DNA of 62,116 bases from Moraxella pluranimalium (GCF_002014825.1 NZ_MUYU01000035.1:1-62116); one strand, 5' to 3'. Counted from the first letter of the stretch, positions 32,534 to 41,648 are shown. Notes: generated by a model from the sequence alone, not told the origin. Made by a program: numbers and translations.

Positions 32534-33637
32534 TTATGCAGTCTTATCCACCGTCTCAACGATGTTCAAATCAAAGCCAGACAATGCATTAAACTTAATC
32601 GGGCTAGATAGCAGGCGCATATTGGTCACGCCTAGATGCTTGAGAATTTGCGCACCGACGCCGATGGTCTGATACGGCGCACGGCGGTTTTGGCTCGTGG
32701 GTTTGGCAGGATTTTTGAGCGCATCGAACGCATCTGCCATGCCCATCTCATCACCTTGACCAATCCACACCAGCACACCATGCTCACTGTCGGCAATCTC
32801 GGCAAGGGCATTTTGGATGGTCCAGTGGCTACCTGTGGTATGAATGCCAAACAAATCTTTCATCGGATTAAAGCTGTGCACACGCACGGTACTGACACCA
32901 TCAGCGGTCGGCGCACCTTTGACAAATGCCAAATGCACATCATCTGAGCCAAACTCACTAAAGCGATACGCAGTAAATTCGCCGTGTTCGGTGGTGATGG
33001 GGAAATGCTCCACTTCGCTCACCGTCTGCTCGGTCGCCATGCGATATTGAATCAAATCGGCGATTGTGCCGATTTTTAGTCCATGTTCTTTAGCGAAGAT
33101 TTCTAGGTCATCACGGCGTGCCATCTCGCCATCTGGCTTGATAATCTCAACAATCACCGATGCTGGCTCAAGCCCTGCTAAGCGTGCCAAATCACAGCCT
33201 GCTTCGGTGTGTCCTGCACGGTGCAGTACGCCGCCTTTGCGTGCCATGATGGGGAAGATGTGTCCCGGTTGTACGATGTCGCTCGGCTTGGCATTGGGCG
33301 CAACTGCCGCACGCACGGTGGTGGCACGGTCTGATGCTGAGATGCCTGTGGTGACCCCTTCGGCAGCTTCGATGGATAAGGTGAAATTGGTGCTGAATTT
33401 GGCGCCATTTTTATCACTCATCAATGGCAAATCCAGCTGCTGACAGCGCTCTTCGGTCAGTGTCAAGCACACAAGCCCACGCGCATGAGTAATCATAAAA
33501 TTAATCGCTTCAGGCGTGATGTGGCTTGCTGCCATAATCAAATCGCCTTCATTTTCACGGTCTTCGTCATCCATGAGAATGACCATTTTGCCATTTTTGA
33601 TATCTTCGATGATTTCGGTAATGCTGTTCATTGTCAT
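32534..33637 (-). CDS. ribB: 3,4-dihydroxy-2-butanone-4-phosphate synthase with degenerate GTP cyclohydrolase II domain
   Basis: A 367-residue RibBA-shaped protein. The N-terminal DHBP synthase is intact: MVILMDDEDRENEGDLIMAA, RAGHTEAGCDLARLAGL, and the conserved Glu/Asp/His residues. The C-terminal half has the GTP cyclohydrolase II fold, but where active enzymes have HSECLTGDxFxSxRCDCG this one reads HSFNPMKDLFGIHTTG. The zinc cysteines are missing. It should therefore supply only the DHBP activity, so a separate ribA is expected elsewhere in the genome. Confidence 0.92.
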   Translation of the reverse strand: MTMNSITEIIEDIKNGKMVILMDDEDRENEGDLIMAASHITPEAINFMITHARGLVCLTLTEERCQQLDLPLMSDKNGAKFSTNFTLSIEAAEGVTTGISASDRATTVRAAVAPNAKPSDIVQPGHIFPIMARKGGVLHRAGHTEAGCDLARLAGLEPASVIVEIIKPDGEMARRDDLEIFAKEHGLKIGTIADLIQYRMATEQTVSEVEHFPITTEHGEFTAYRFSEFGSDDVHLAFVKGAPTADGVSTVRVHSFNPMKDLFGIHTTGSHWTIQNALAEIADSEHGVLVWIGQGDEMGMADAFDALKNPAKPTSQNRRAPYQTIGVGAQILKHLGVTNMRLLSSPIKFNALSGFDLNIVETVDKTA

Positions 33638-33745
33638 AATAATTTACCTAGCTGTCTGTTATGCGTATGGTCGTGCGTATATATGGGCGGATTGGGTTAT
33701 TATAAAGGTTATTATAAAGGATTGTCGGTAAGTTTTGGGAAATTT

Positions 33746-34993
33746 TCATGAACTGCCTTGTTTGAGCCAATTGATAAACGCATAGCTGGCTTGCTCTTTT
33801 TGATTATCGGCAAATTGATAAAAACGAGCACCGACAAGGCTATCGGGCAGATATTGCTGTGGGTGATAGTGATTGGGATAATCGTGCGGATAGATGTAGC
33901 CTGCGCCATAGCCGTCTGCTTGCATGAGCTTGGTGACACCATTTCTCAGGTGTAGTGGCACAGGCGATTGGTCGGTTTCGGCAAGCTTCATGGCGGCATT
34001 GATGGCGTTGTAGCTGGAGTTGGATTTGGGGCTATTGGCAAGATACACCACCGCTTGCCCAAGAATAATCCGAGCTTCAGGCATCCCAATCGACTGCACC
34101 GAGCGTAGGGCAGTGTCGGCAATCAGTAGCGCATTGGGATTGGCAAGTCCGATGTCTTCGCTGGCTGCAATGACCAGACGACGCGCGACAAAAGCAGCAT
34201 CTTCGCCAGCACTTAGCATCCGAGCCATCCAGTACAAGGCAGCATCGGCATCACTGCCACGGATGGACTTAATCATCGCTGATACCAAATCATAATGATT
34301 ATCGCCTGATTTGTCATAGCGCACCAGAGACTGTCCTGCCACTGCGGTGACGCTGTGGTTATCGATAATCACAGGCTCACTGCCAGCAGCGACGAGCTCA
34401 AGTAGGTTTAGCGCACGCCGTCCATCGCCTTGAGATAGGTCAATGAGTGCGGTTAAATCATTGATAATAATCTGTTTTTGTTTAAGTATGGTATCTTTTT
34501 GGATGGCACGCTTGATGAGTGCAGTGATTTCATGCGGCTCAAGCGGATGCAGCTTGTACACCTGACAGCGAGACAGTAGCGCATTATTGACGCTGAACGA
34601 CGGATTTTCGGTGGTTGCACCAATAAAGGTAATCTCGCCGGTTTCGACCGCTTGTAGTAGGGCGTCCTGTTGGGCTTTATTAAAGCGGTGAATCTCATCG
34701 ACGAATACCACAGGCGGTTCGTGAAACAGCCCATCGTCATGGCTAAGCACTTCTCGCAGCTCTTTGATACCGCTACTGACCGCCGATAAAGGGCGAAACG
34801 GACGATTCACTGCACTTGCCAGTAGCATCGCCATCGTTGTTTTACCGATGCCTGCTGAGCCATGCAAGATGATGGATGGCAAAAAACCTTGATTGACGAT
34901 GTTGCGAATGGGCGCATTATCGCCAAGCAGGTGCGTCTGTCCGATGACATCGGCAAGGGTGGCGGGGCGCATGCGTTCGGCTAAGGGTTTCAT
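33746..34993 (-). CDS. rarA: Replication-associated recombination protein RarA (MgsA)
   Basis: A 415-residue AAA+ ATPase related to clamp loaders: [17 protein letters not shown], Walker [16 protein letters not shown], Walker [20 protein letters not shown], sensor [11 protein letters not shown], and the C-terminal tetramerisation region ending with [18 protein letters not shown]. It acts at stalled forks and DNA ends. Start at ATG 34993, divergent from the metallopeptidase-like gene. Confidence 0.94.
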   Translation of the reverse strand: MKPLAERMRPATLADVIGQTHLLGDNAPIRNIVNQGFLPSIILHGSAGIGKTTMAMLLASAVNRPFRPLSAVSSGIKELREVLSHDDGLFHEPPVVFVDEIHRFNKAQQDALLQAVETGEITFIGATTENPSFSVNNALLSRCQVYKLHPLEPHEITALIKRAIQKDTILKQKQIIINDLTALIDLSQGDGRRALNLLELVAAGSEPVIIDNHSVTAVAGQSLVRYDKSGDNHYDLVSAMIKSIRGSDADAALYWMARMLSAGEDAAFVARRLVIAASEDIGLANPNALLIADTALRSVQSIGMPEARIILGQAVVYLANSPKSNSSYNAINAAMKLAETDQSPVPLHLRNGVTKLMQADGYGAGYIYPHDYPNHYHPQQYLPDSLVGARFYQFADNQKEQASYAFINWLKQGSS

Positions 34994-35080
34994 AAATGGT
35001 TGGCTTTGGCTGGTGATTGTGGTATTTTAGCACAATTTAGACCGCTTTGATAAATAGGCATCCAAGCTTTGACCCTTATC

Positions 35081-35557
35081 ATGATTAGTAATCCTATCTG
35101 CTTTCGCGCGCTGAGCCGTCCTTTGAGTGATGGCGAAAAACAGCTTGCCAAAAGTGTGTTTGGCGACGCCATCGACCTTGAGCATGTTCGGCTCAAGACC
35201 GCATGGTGGGTGCTGTCAGGCTATGCGGTGTCGCCTGATGGTAATATTTATTTTCATCCTGATGATTGGATGGTGGATGTTTCACGTGAAACCCTAGCCA
35301 AGCGTGCGTGGTTCATCCATGAGCTGACCCATGTGTGGCAGGTACAGCAGGGCAAGGCGGTGTTTTGGCGCGCGCTCTTTAACCGTCGATATCGCTATAC
35401 ATTGCGTGATGGCAAAAGCTTTTTTGCTTATGGTATCGAACAGCAGGCGCGCATGGTCGAAGAGTATTATATCCGCCGTGAGACACATCAAGACTGCACA
35501 GCGTGGCAGGCGTGTGTGCCGTTTGTGGTGGATAATCAGCAGACGGATAGGGCTTGA
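35081..35557 (+). CDS. Putative zinc-metallopeptidase-like protein (HELTH motif)
   Basis: A 158-residue cytosolic protein without a signal peptide. FIHELTHVWQVQQGK is a HExxH zinc motif, with a possible third ligand in the YGIEQQARMVEEYY region downstream, where E may coordinate. This layout resembles small proteins annotated as Vgr-related or DUF4157-like. A perfect-core parS (35278) is translated as VSRET immediately before the HELTH helix. Start chosen at ATG 35081; an in-frame TTG lies 12 nt upstream. Function unknown. Confidence 0.7.
   Translation: MISNPICFRALSRPLSDGEKQLAKSVFGDAIDLEHVRLKTAWWVLSGYAVSPDGNIYFHPDDWMVDVSRETLAKRAWFIHELTHVWQVQQGKAVFWRALFNRRYRYTLRDGKSFFAYGIEQQARMVEEYYIRRETHQDCTAWQACVPFVVDNQQTDRA
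35278..35293. promoter_or_regulatory. parS-like ParB binding site inside the HELTH-protein gene
   Basis: TGTTTCACGTGAAACC matches the ParB consensus in 15 of 16 positions, one of the best sites here, more than 21 kb from oriC. Confidence 0.85.
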
Positions 35558-35561
35558 GTCA

Positions 35562-36095
35562 TCAGTAATCACGACGCACTGTCTTGTTGCCAGTAATCAT
35601 TGCCTTGACAAGGTTTTGTTTTTCAACAAACCCCATGCCGATGGCAGATAGTATATGCAATGGAATCAGTACATATAGGCTATTGGCAAGTAGCTCATGA
35701 CCCTCTTGTAGCCATTCTTCGCCCCAATACGCATCCATCCCCATCATATAGCCCGTCACGCCAAGCCCGATGATGACGCCCCATAGTGCGAACATCATCA
35801 ATGCGCCAAAGGGATTGTGCCCTAAGTGTTTTTCGCCTTTGCTGCCGATGGATTGTAGGTGGTGTTTGATGCGATTTGGCGTTGGGAAAAAGTCGCTAAA
35901 GCGCGCGTATTTTGTCCCAATAAAGCCCCAAATCAAACGAGACACCACGATACCTGCCACCGCATAGCCGACATATTCATGCCAAGTGCTGCCTTCTTCG
36001 GTCAGCTCAAATAAGTTGATAAAGACGCCAATCGCGACTGTCCAGTGGGTCAGTCTGACCCATAAATCCCAGACTTTGACGGTGGTGGTGCTCAT
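35562..36095 (-). CDS. Cytochrome b561-family membrane protein
   Basis: A 177-residue inner-membrane protein with about four transmembrane helices and histidines placed for two b-type hemes: VRLTHWTVAIGV, STWHEYVGYAVAG, and LIPLHILSAIGMG. It resembles the small cytochromes that pair with soluble cytochromes or reductases. The upstream neighbour on the same strand is a PepSY-like exported protein, a combination also seen in heme or iron-reducing modules; whether they work together is inferred. Confidence 0.85.
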   Translation of the reverse strand: MSTTTVKVWDLWVRLTHWTVAIGVFINLFELTEEGSTWHEYVGYAVAGIVVSRLIWGFIGTKYARFSDFFPTPNRIKHHLQSIGSKGEKHLGHNPFGALMMFALWGVIIGLGVTGYMMGMDAYWGEEWLQEGHELLANSLYVLIPLHILSAIGMGFVEKQNLVKAMITGNKTVRRDY

Positions 36096-36118
36096 GATGT
36101 TTCCCCTAGATTTACGAA

Positions 36119-36391
36119 TTATTCGATTTCGCTTTTGACGATTTTGCCGGTTTTCATGTCAAAGTATATTTCGACCTTTTTGCCTTTTGGGCTTTTGCCG
36201 TATAGCTCATAGCAGTTGCCACTGACTTTGAAATTTTTGACCATAAAGCCTTTTTTGGTCAACGCTTGTTCAAAAGCTTGTTGTGAGATACGCTCATTTT
36301 CTGGGTAGCTTTGGCAAGTTGCACCAGCAAAGACAGAAGTGCTGGCGACGATGGCAGTCAATGCTAGAGCGATGGTTCTGATAGCTTTCAT
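36119..36391 (-). CDS. Exported PepSY-like small protein
   Basis: A 90-residue protein with a Sec signal peptide (MKAIRTIALALTAIVASTSVFA) and a mature part resembling a single PepSY domain: ISQQAFEQALTKKGFMVKNFKV, GNCYELYGKSPKGKKVEIYFDMKTGKIVKSE. The start at 36391 has AAGGAA upstream. The promoter region carries a PmrA/QseB-like direct repeat at 36470-36486 that is identical in layout to the one before the BOF gene at 54452. Confidence 0.85.
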   Translation of the reverse strand: MKAIRTIALALTAIVASTSVFAGATCQSYPENERISQQAFEQALTKKGFMVKNFKVSGNCYELYGKSPKGKKVEIYFDMKTGKIVKSEIE

Positions 36392-36469
36392 AAAAAGTTT
36401 CCTTAAAAATATTAAGTTGTTTGAAAAACCCACCGTGCTCGGTGGATGTGCACAGTATAATCGCCAAAC

Positions 36470-36486
36470 CTTAAACGAACCTTAAG
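36470..36486 (-). promoter_or_regulatory. PmrA/QseB-like response regulator box for the PepSY gene
   Basis: On the minus strand it reads CTTAAG-GTTCG-TTTAAG, the direct-repeat hexamer spacing (N5) typical of PmrA/QseB-class regulators. It is followed 10 nt later by the -10 hexamer TATACT. Confidence 0.65.
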
Positions 36487-36524
36487 AAAATGAAATATTT
36501 TTAAAAATAAATTTATTTTTATCT

Positions 36525-36540
36525 AAATGATAATGATTCT
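36525..36540. promoter_or_regulatory. Possible Fur-box-like sequence
   Basis: AAATGATAATGATTCT matches about ten consecutive positions of the Fur consensus core. The distance to either gene start is large, so this is tentative. Confidence 0.35.
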
Positions 36541-36835
36541 AGCAGTGATAAATATTCCCACGATGGGAGTGGTTATTAATTGAGAATAAGCATAACTAGC
36601 GTTATCTGAATAATGGTATAAAAATCAATATGATACGCTGATTATTTACTTGTTATTATCAGGATGACTGATGATGTGTGTGTCGGCTGATGGGATGCTG
36701 ATATCAACTGTGATGAAATGCATTTGGTGAGTATCAACAATAAATCGCTTGTGTTTTGATAAAAATTTGCCTAGAATAAAAGTTTTTCAAATGTAACTAA
36801 AAGTTTCAAACCTTTTAAACAGCAAGGAGCATATC

Positions 36836-38716
36836 ATGAAATTTACCCAATCTGCCCTAGCAGTATCGCTAGCGATGTGTGCCCAAGTGGCGATGGCGCA
36901 GGATTTTAGCCAAACGGTGTTCTTTGGCGATAGTCTGACCGATACAGGCCGCCTAAAAGCTATCGTGACAGGCATTGATAGCACGGTGGGCGCTCAGCTA
37001 CAAAATTCATTCACCACCAATCCTGATGCAGTGTGGGCGACGCATTTGGCAAATGCACTAGGCAGCCGTGCCGATGCCAATACCACCGATAATACCGCAG
37101 GCACGAACTATGCGGTGGGCGGTGCACGCTCAGGCAGTGCGGTGACTTGGAATAATTTGTTTGAAATCCCAACGACCAACACGCAAATCATCAGCCACCT
37201 AGCTGCCAATCAAGGCAAGGCTGACCCTGATGCGCTATATACGGTGTGGATTGGCTCTAATGATTTGATTGCTGCTGCTGACCCGACCAAGACCACCGCC
37301 GAAGCGCTCGCCGCCATCAGTGGTGCGGTCAAGGCGACAGCGACCGATGTGGCGACCCTAGATGCAGCAGGTGCTGGCTATATTCTTGTGCCAAATGTCC
37401 CTGATTTGAGCCTAACTCCACGAGCCATCTATGCCGAAAAAGTGCTTGGTGTGACAGGTGCGACCGCTCAGGCACGACTGGCTGCCAGCTTGTATAATAG
37501 CAATCTGTATGCAGCGCTCAATACGCTAGATGCCAATGTCATCCCTGCCAATACCTTTGGGCTACTCCAAGAAGTCGCCGCCGACCCAAGTGCCTTTGGC
37601 TTTAGCAATACCACAGGTGTGGCGTGTAATATGCCTGCTCGCACTACGGGTGCAAATGACCCAGCTTCGACATCGCTTGCGTGTACGCCTGCCAATCTGG
37701 TTACGCCAACTGCCAACGAAGACTATCTATTTGCCGATGATATCCATCCATCAGGGCGTACGCATCGCATTTTGGCGCAGTATTATCAATCACTGCTAAG
37801 CGCCCCATCTGCCATCGGTCAGCTACCATCTGCCATCACTCGCCAAGGCACGAGCGATTATCAAGCGCTCAATCGTCGCCTAGAGACACTACCGACGAAC
37901 AAAAACAGTGTCTGGATTGATGGCGGTGTCAGCAACATCGATAGCAATGATGCGACAACCGATACCGTCAATCCATCGGTGACCATCGGTGCAGGCTTTG
38001 GTGGTGAGCGTTCGCATACAGGTGCGTATGCTAAGTTTGGCTGGGAGAATTATCAGCTGTCTGATGTCATCAGCGCCGATGTCCAAAGTCGTGGCGTGGG
38101 TCTGTATCATCGTCACGAGCTGGATAAAGTGGGTATCAATCTACAAGCAGGCGTTGACCGTCTCAGTGTCGATACCGACCGTCAAATCGCTTGGGAAGGG
38201 GCGGCTCGTACGCACAACGCCACCGCCAAAGGCACACGCCTACACGCAGGGGCGCAGGTGGGTGTGACGCTTGGCACGGGTGCTGTCAGCTACCGTCCGT
38301 ATTTGGGGGTCAATGCCCAAGAAGTCACCATCAAAGATTTGGTCGAGAATAATAGCGAGCTTGCGACCGCCATGCGTTTTCATAACCAAAAACAGACATC
38401 GCTACAAGGCGAAATCGGTGTGAATGCCGCTTATCAATTGGCGGATAAGCACCGCTTATATGGTGGTGTCGGCTATACGCATGAGTTCAAGGACGACGCC
38501 CGCCAAGTCAGTGCATCTTTGACATCCATCCCGCAGTACACGCGTGGCTTTAGCTTGCCTGTAGCGGCGACCGATGGCAGTGGCGTTCATGCGCATCTGG
38601 GTGTGATGACCAAGCTGAATGATCAATTTGCCATCAATGCCACCGTATCGGCAAATCATGCCAATAGCAATGAGCAAGATGTGGCAGGCGTGATTGGTGT
38701 ACAAGCACAGTTTTGA
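36836..38716 (+). CDS. GDSL-lipase autotransporter esterase (McaP-like)
   Basis: A 626-residue outer-membrane protein. Signal peptide to AMA (about residue 21). Passenger esterase: block I TVFFGDSLTDTGRL (catalytic Ser), NYAVGGARSGS, block III VWIGSNDL, and block V FADDIHPSGRTH (catalytic Asp and His). From about residue 350 a C-terminal autotransporter barrel ends GVQAQF with the terminal aromatic. Organisation and length match M. catarrhalis McaP, an adhesin and phospholipase/esterase. Well-placed AAGGAG precedes the ATG. It ends at a strong terminator. Confidence 0.92.
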   Translation: MKFTQSALAVSLAMCAQVAMAQDFSQTVFFGDSLTDTGRLKAIVTGIDSTVGAQLQNSFTTNPDAVWATHLANALGSRADANTTDNTAGTNYAVGGARSGSAVTWNNLFEIPTTNTQIISHLAANQGKADPDALYTVWIGSNDLIAAADPTKTTAEALAAISGAVKATATDVATLDAAGAGYILVPNVPDLSLTPRAIYAEKVLGVTGATAQARLAASLYNSNLYAALNTLDANVIPANTFGLLQEVAADPSAFGFSNTTGVACNMPARTTGANDPASTSLACTPANLVTPTANEDYLFADDIHPSGRTHRILAQYYQSLLSAPSAIGQLPSAITRQGTSDYQALNRRLETLPTNKNSVWIDGGVSNIDSNDATTDTVNPSVTIGAGFGGERSHTGAYAKFGWENYQLSDVISADVQSRGVGLYHRHELDKVGINLQAGVDRLSVDTDRQIAWEGAARTHNATAKGTRLHAGAQVGVTLGTGAVSYRPYLGVNAQEVTIKDLVENNSELATAMRFHNQKQTSLQGEIGVNAAYQLADKHRLYGGVGYTHEFKDDARQVSASLTSIPQYTRGFSLPVAATDGSGVHAHLGVMTKLNDQFAINATVSANHANSNEQDVAGVIGVQAQF

Positions 38717-38726
38717 TGTGCCATGA

Positions 38727-38768
38727 TGAACAAAAAAAGCTGTTTTGGTCGCAAAACAGCTTTTTACT
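38727..38768. terminator. Bidirectional terminator between autotransporter and dgt
   Basis: AAAAAAAGCTGTTTTGGTCGCAAAACAGCTTTTT is split here only for description: AAAAAGCTGTTTT pairs with AAAACAGCTTTTT, a 13-bp stem with tracts on both sides. Confidence 0.92.
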
Positions 38769-38784
38769 TTTTAATACTCCATCC

Positions 38785-40140
38785 CTAAATCATGCCGACG
38801 CCTGAAATATCACGAGCTAGTCTAGCGGCGGTATTATCCGTCAAGCCACAGATAAAATCCAGCACGCCCATATAGTCATCGTACAGCGTGTGGGTGGCTG
38901 ATTTATCAAAGCCGAGCAAATCAAGTGCCAGCTCATGCTTGGTGCTAAGCCGTGCGCCTTGATGCTTGGCATACACGGCAGGAATCAGCAAGTCCAATAT
39001 CGCCCCAAGACAGCCAAAGGCAGCAATCTCGGTGGCAAGCTTGCTATCATGGCGAAAGACCTTGTTGGCGGCAAGATCTTTGGCCTTTGTCAGTGTCGTT
39101 AGGATGGCATCATCACAGACAGCGAGCAAATCTTTGTGCATAAATGTCCCTGTCAGTAGCTCATCATGATGCGTCATAAAGGCAGTCGCCACGCCTTCGA
39201 CCGCACGACCGATGGCAGAGCCACGCATCGCACCACAGCGTTGGTCGGGGTGTTTGATGGTGGCAAGTTTATCGATGTTAATCAGTGGCTTTAGAATCTG
39301 GCTAAATTCATCTAAGCTAATCAAGCCAAGTTCGACAGCATCCTCCAGATCAAGCAGGGCATAGCAGATGTCGTCAGCGGCTTCCATCAGATACGACAGT
39401 GGATGTCTTGCCCAGCGATTATCATCGAGTGTTGGCAACTCAAGGGCATCAGCGATGTGGTCAAACAGGGGTAGTTCGCTTTGGTAGATATTAAACTTCT
39501 GCCCTTTACCGCTTGGATGACGGCTACCCCAAGGGTATTTGATCAGCGCACCGACACTGGCGGCAGTTAGGCGCATACCGCCTTGATTTTTGTACATCTC
39601 AAGGCTAAGCACGGTGCGTAGGCTGTGGGCGTTGCCTTCGTAGGTGCAGATATCTGCCCGCTGGTCGTCCGTTAGGCTGTCAAGGTACAGTGCGTGCTTG
39701 GGATTGCCAAACCATTCACGAATTGCCGCTTCACCAGTATGTCCAAATGGCGGATTGCCAAGATCATGCGCAAGGCACGCCACTTGCACCACCGCACCGA
39801 TGCTATTGGCGCTAAACTCATCGGGCAGTACGCCGATATTTTCTAGGCAAGCACCGACTTGATTGCCGATACTACGCCCGACACTGGCGACTTCGACACT
39901 GTGCGTTAGGCGGTTGTGCGTGTGATCTGATATGGCAAACGGATGCACTTGGGTTTTGCGCCCAAGCTTGCGAAAAGCACGGCTAAACACCACCCGATCA
40001 TAGTCGATATGAAAGTTACTGCGGATATTGCCTGTGGCGACTGTCTTTGGGATAACTTCCCCTTGGATGACACTAAATCGTGTCGTGGACAGACGCTTTT
40101 GCCACAGGGCTTTGGCGGTGGCGGTGTCAAACTGTGTCAT
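38785..40140 (-). CDS. dgt: Deoxyguanosinetriphosphate triphosphohydrolase-like protein
   Basis: A 451-residue HD-domain dNTPase. Metal ligands are seen in NRLTHSVEVASVGR and ACLAHDLGNPPFGHTGEAAI. Substrate-pocket features include FNIYQSELPLFDHIADAL and LSYLMEAADDICYALLDLEDA. It hydrolyses dNTPs to nucleoside and triphosphate, limiting dNTP pools. The ATG at 40140 is chosen because AGGAG is five bases upstream. It follows the methyltransferase gene by 23 bp. Confidence 0.92.
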   Translation of the reverse strand: MTQFDTATAKALWQKRLSTTRFSVIQGEVIPKTVATGNIRSNFHIDYDRVVFSRAFRKLGRKTQVHPFAISDHTHNRLTHSVEVASVGRSIGNQVGACLENIGVLPDEFSANSIGAVVQVACLAHDLGNPPFGHTGEAAIREWFGNPKHALYLDSLTDDQRADICTYEGNAHSLRTVLSLEMYKNQGGMRLTAASVGALIKYPWGSRHPSGKGQKFNIYQSELPLFDHIADALELPTLDDNRWARHPLSYLMEAADDICYALLDLEDAVELGLISLDEFSQILKPLINIDKLATIKHPDQRCGAMRGSAIGRAVEGVATAFMTHHDELLTGTFMHKDLLAVCDDAILTTLTKAKDLAANKVFRHDSKLATEIAAFGCLGAILDLLIPAVYAKHQGARLSTKHELALDLLGFDKSATHTLYDDYMGVLDFICGLTDNTAARLARDISGVGMI

Positions 40141-40163
40141 CACAGCTCCTTTTTTTGCGCTGA

Positions 40164-40769
40164 TTATTCCTTGATTGCCATCGTGATGGTGTAGGTTTTG
40201 CCTTGTTTGATTTTATCGCTATTGCCAAATACTTCGGTGAATGAGCGTTTCATAAAATCTCGTAGCCCATTGATGGTCACGACATAAAATCTTGCCCCGC
40301 TTGACATCGCATTGTACGCATCAAGTAGATACAAATAGTGCTGTTCTTTGCTGGCTTTGGCAGGTAGGTTACTCATCACAAGGCTAAATTGACGAGTTTT
40401 ATCGACATGATAAAAGCCGTTTGAGAGCATGACTTCAGCGTTGGTCAGACCGTTTTTTTGGCAGTTTAATTTGGCATATTCGACAGCGACAAAGTCCTTG
40501 TCGATGAGCAGGTGCTGACCGTTTGGGCATTCACGAGCGGCGGTCATGCCAAGCACGCCATAGCCGCAGCCCAAATCGATGGAATTATCATCATTCTTAA
40601 AATCAATATAATCAAGCAGCATCAGACTGCCTTCGTCGAGCTTTTCGGGGCTAAAAATCCCCCAAGTGCTGGTAAATTCAAACGGCTTGCCAAGCACTTC
40701 TTGGCGAAAGTGGATGTTATTGCGCCAGTGTTTGGATTTGGCAAGTAGTTCAGGGTCGATTTGGTGCAT
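40164..40769 (-). CDS. RsmC-like class I SAM methyltransferase
   Basis: A 201-residue single-domain methyltransferase. It has the MTS fold of RsmC/RlmG C-terminal domains: FSPEKLDEGSLMLLDYI, motif I IDLGCGYGVLGMTAA, and motif IV VMSNLPAK. The last position normally reads NPPF in guanine-N2 methyltransferases, so substrate specificity is uncertain; NLPAK resembles some RsmC-like proteins called small methyltransferases. Likely rRNA or small-molecule substrate. It is upstream of dgt on the same strand. Confidence 0.78.
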   Translation of the reverse strand: MHQIDPELLAKSKHWRNNIHFRQEVLGKPFEFTSTWGIFSPEKLDEGSLMLLDYIDFKNDDNSIDLGCGYGVLGMTAARECPNGQHLLIDKDFVAVEYAKLNCQKNGLTNAEVMLSNGFYHVDKTRQFSLVMSNLPAKASKEQHYLYLLDAYNAMSSGARFYVVTINGLRDFMKRSFTEVFGNSDKIKQGKTYTITMAIKE

Positions 40770-40923
40770 GATAAACTCTTTTTTTGATGGGAAAATTAGC
40801 CAATAGGCGCTGCATCAAATTGTAACACACAAACGCAGTGGCGCAAATCTATCATTGATATGAATCGGTCCAGGGTGGATGGATTTGTCGTCAAACTACA
40901 AAAAATCACCCAAAATCGGCGTG

Positions 40924-41250
40924 TTATAAGTACTCAAATAGGTGTCTTTGATCTGCTTTGCCGTGCTCGATTTTTAGGATATAGACCGTCTGTTGGATGA
41001 TTTCAAAATAGGCAATGATGGGTGTTTTTGGGATGGATAATTTGCGAATATCACGCCCTTTGGTGTCAAATTGAACTGCTTGACAGCGTCTTGGCATCTG
41101 CTCTAGCGTCATCACAGCGCTGTCAATCCGCCCCAAAATCAGCTCCACCACCGTCAAATCGGCGGTCTGTGCATAAAATAGGGCAATCTGCTCCAAATCA
41201 TCTTGTGCTGTTTGCGTATAAATCACGCCATAAACGCTATGTGTGCTCAT
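40924..41250 (-). CDS. RelE/ParE-family toxin
   Basis: A 108-residue protein with the RelE/ParE fold: YTQTAQDDLEQIALFYAQT at the N-terminus, MPRRCQAVQF in the middle, and IRKLSIPKTPIIAYFEIIQQTVYILKIEHG, as in ParE proteins, with a C-terminal RHLFEYL. ParE members poison gyrase, RelE members cleave mRNA; the sequence does not decide. It follows the antitoxin gene with the start 1 bp after the upstream stop codon. Confidence 0.85.
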   Translation of the reverse strand: MSTHSVYGVIYTQTAQDDLEQIALFYAQTADLTVVELILGRIDSAVMTLEQMPRRCQAVQFDTKGRDIRKLSIPKTPIIAYFEIIQQTVYILKIEHGKADQRHLFEYL

Positions 41251-41251
41251 A

Positions 41252-41554
41252 TCAGCCTTGATTTGTCAAAAATGATTTGGCACGCGCTAGCGCCTTGTTA
41301 TGTGCATCAATACGACCAAGTCCTGCGCTCTCGCCTTTTTGTAGGTGTGTATGTAGCCTGTCACTGGCTTGCATGACTTGTGTCTCAAGCAGTTGTTGGT
41401 AGGCAAGCTGTTCTTGTACAGCTTGGTCGAGTATCTGCACCGCCATGTAGTGCACACTGCGGTTTTGTCTGTCGGCAAGTTGTTGTAGCGCTTGTTTGGT
41501 TTTGCTGTCAATTCTCAGTGAAATGGCGGATTTTTCAGCGGTTGCGATCGGCAT
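41252..41554 (-). CDS. Ribbon-helix-helix antitoxin
   Basis: A 100-residue protein. Its N-terminus (SAISLRIDSKTKQALQQLADRQNRSVHYMAVQILDQAV) is a ribbon-helix-helix DNA-binding domain of the CopG/ParD type. The C-terminal half (about residues 60-100) would wrap the toxin. The start at 41554 has AAAGGTGG upstream; longer readings to 41605 lack support. It probably represses its own operon. Confidence 0.87.
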   Translation of the reverse strand: MPIATAEKSAISLRIDSKTKQALQQLADRQNRSVHYMAVQILDQAVQEQLAYQQLLETQVMQASDRLHTHLQKGESAGLGRIDAHNKALARAKSFLTNQG

Positions 41555-41648
41555 AAGACCACCTTTGTTTGTATTCATTTGTATGACATTGTAGTGCAAA
41601 TACAAGGCGAATACAAGAAATCAACTGACAAATCATGTCGCCTATCCA

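Larger units (their letters stand above)
36392..36835. other. Divergent intergenic region between PepSY and autotransporter genes
   Basis: 444 bp without a credible gene. It contains the response-regulator-like repeat (36470-36486) and a -10 like TATACT (minus strand, about 36455-36460) for the PepSY gene, and a Fur-like stretch at 36525-36540. The remaining roughly 250 bp before the autotransporter are AT-rich; its own AAGGAG Shine-Dalgarno lies at about 36824-36829. Confidence 0.6.

Noticed and set aside
33638..33745. FMN riboswitch upstream of ribB
   Set aside because: The short gap before ribB lacks the conserved RFN segments (AGGGGC-type and the GAACCG-type blocks); a TTATAAAGG duplication at 33702-33720 is the only repeat seen. 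The ribE and ribD upstream regions also lack it.
34711..34726. Half parS sequence GTTCGTGAAACA in rarA
   Set aside because: One arm only, without dyad symmetry.
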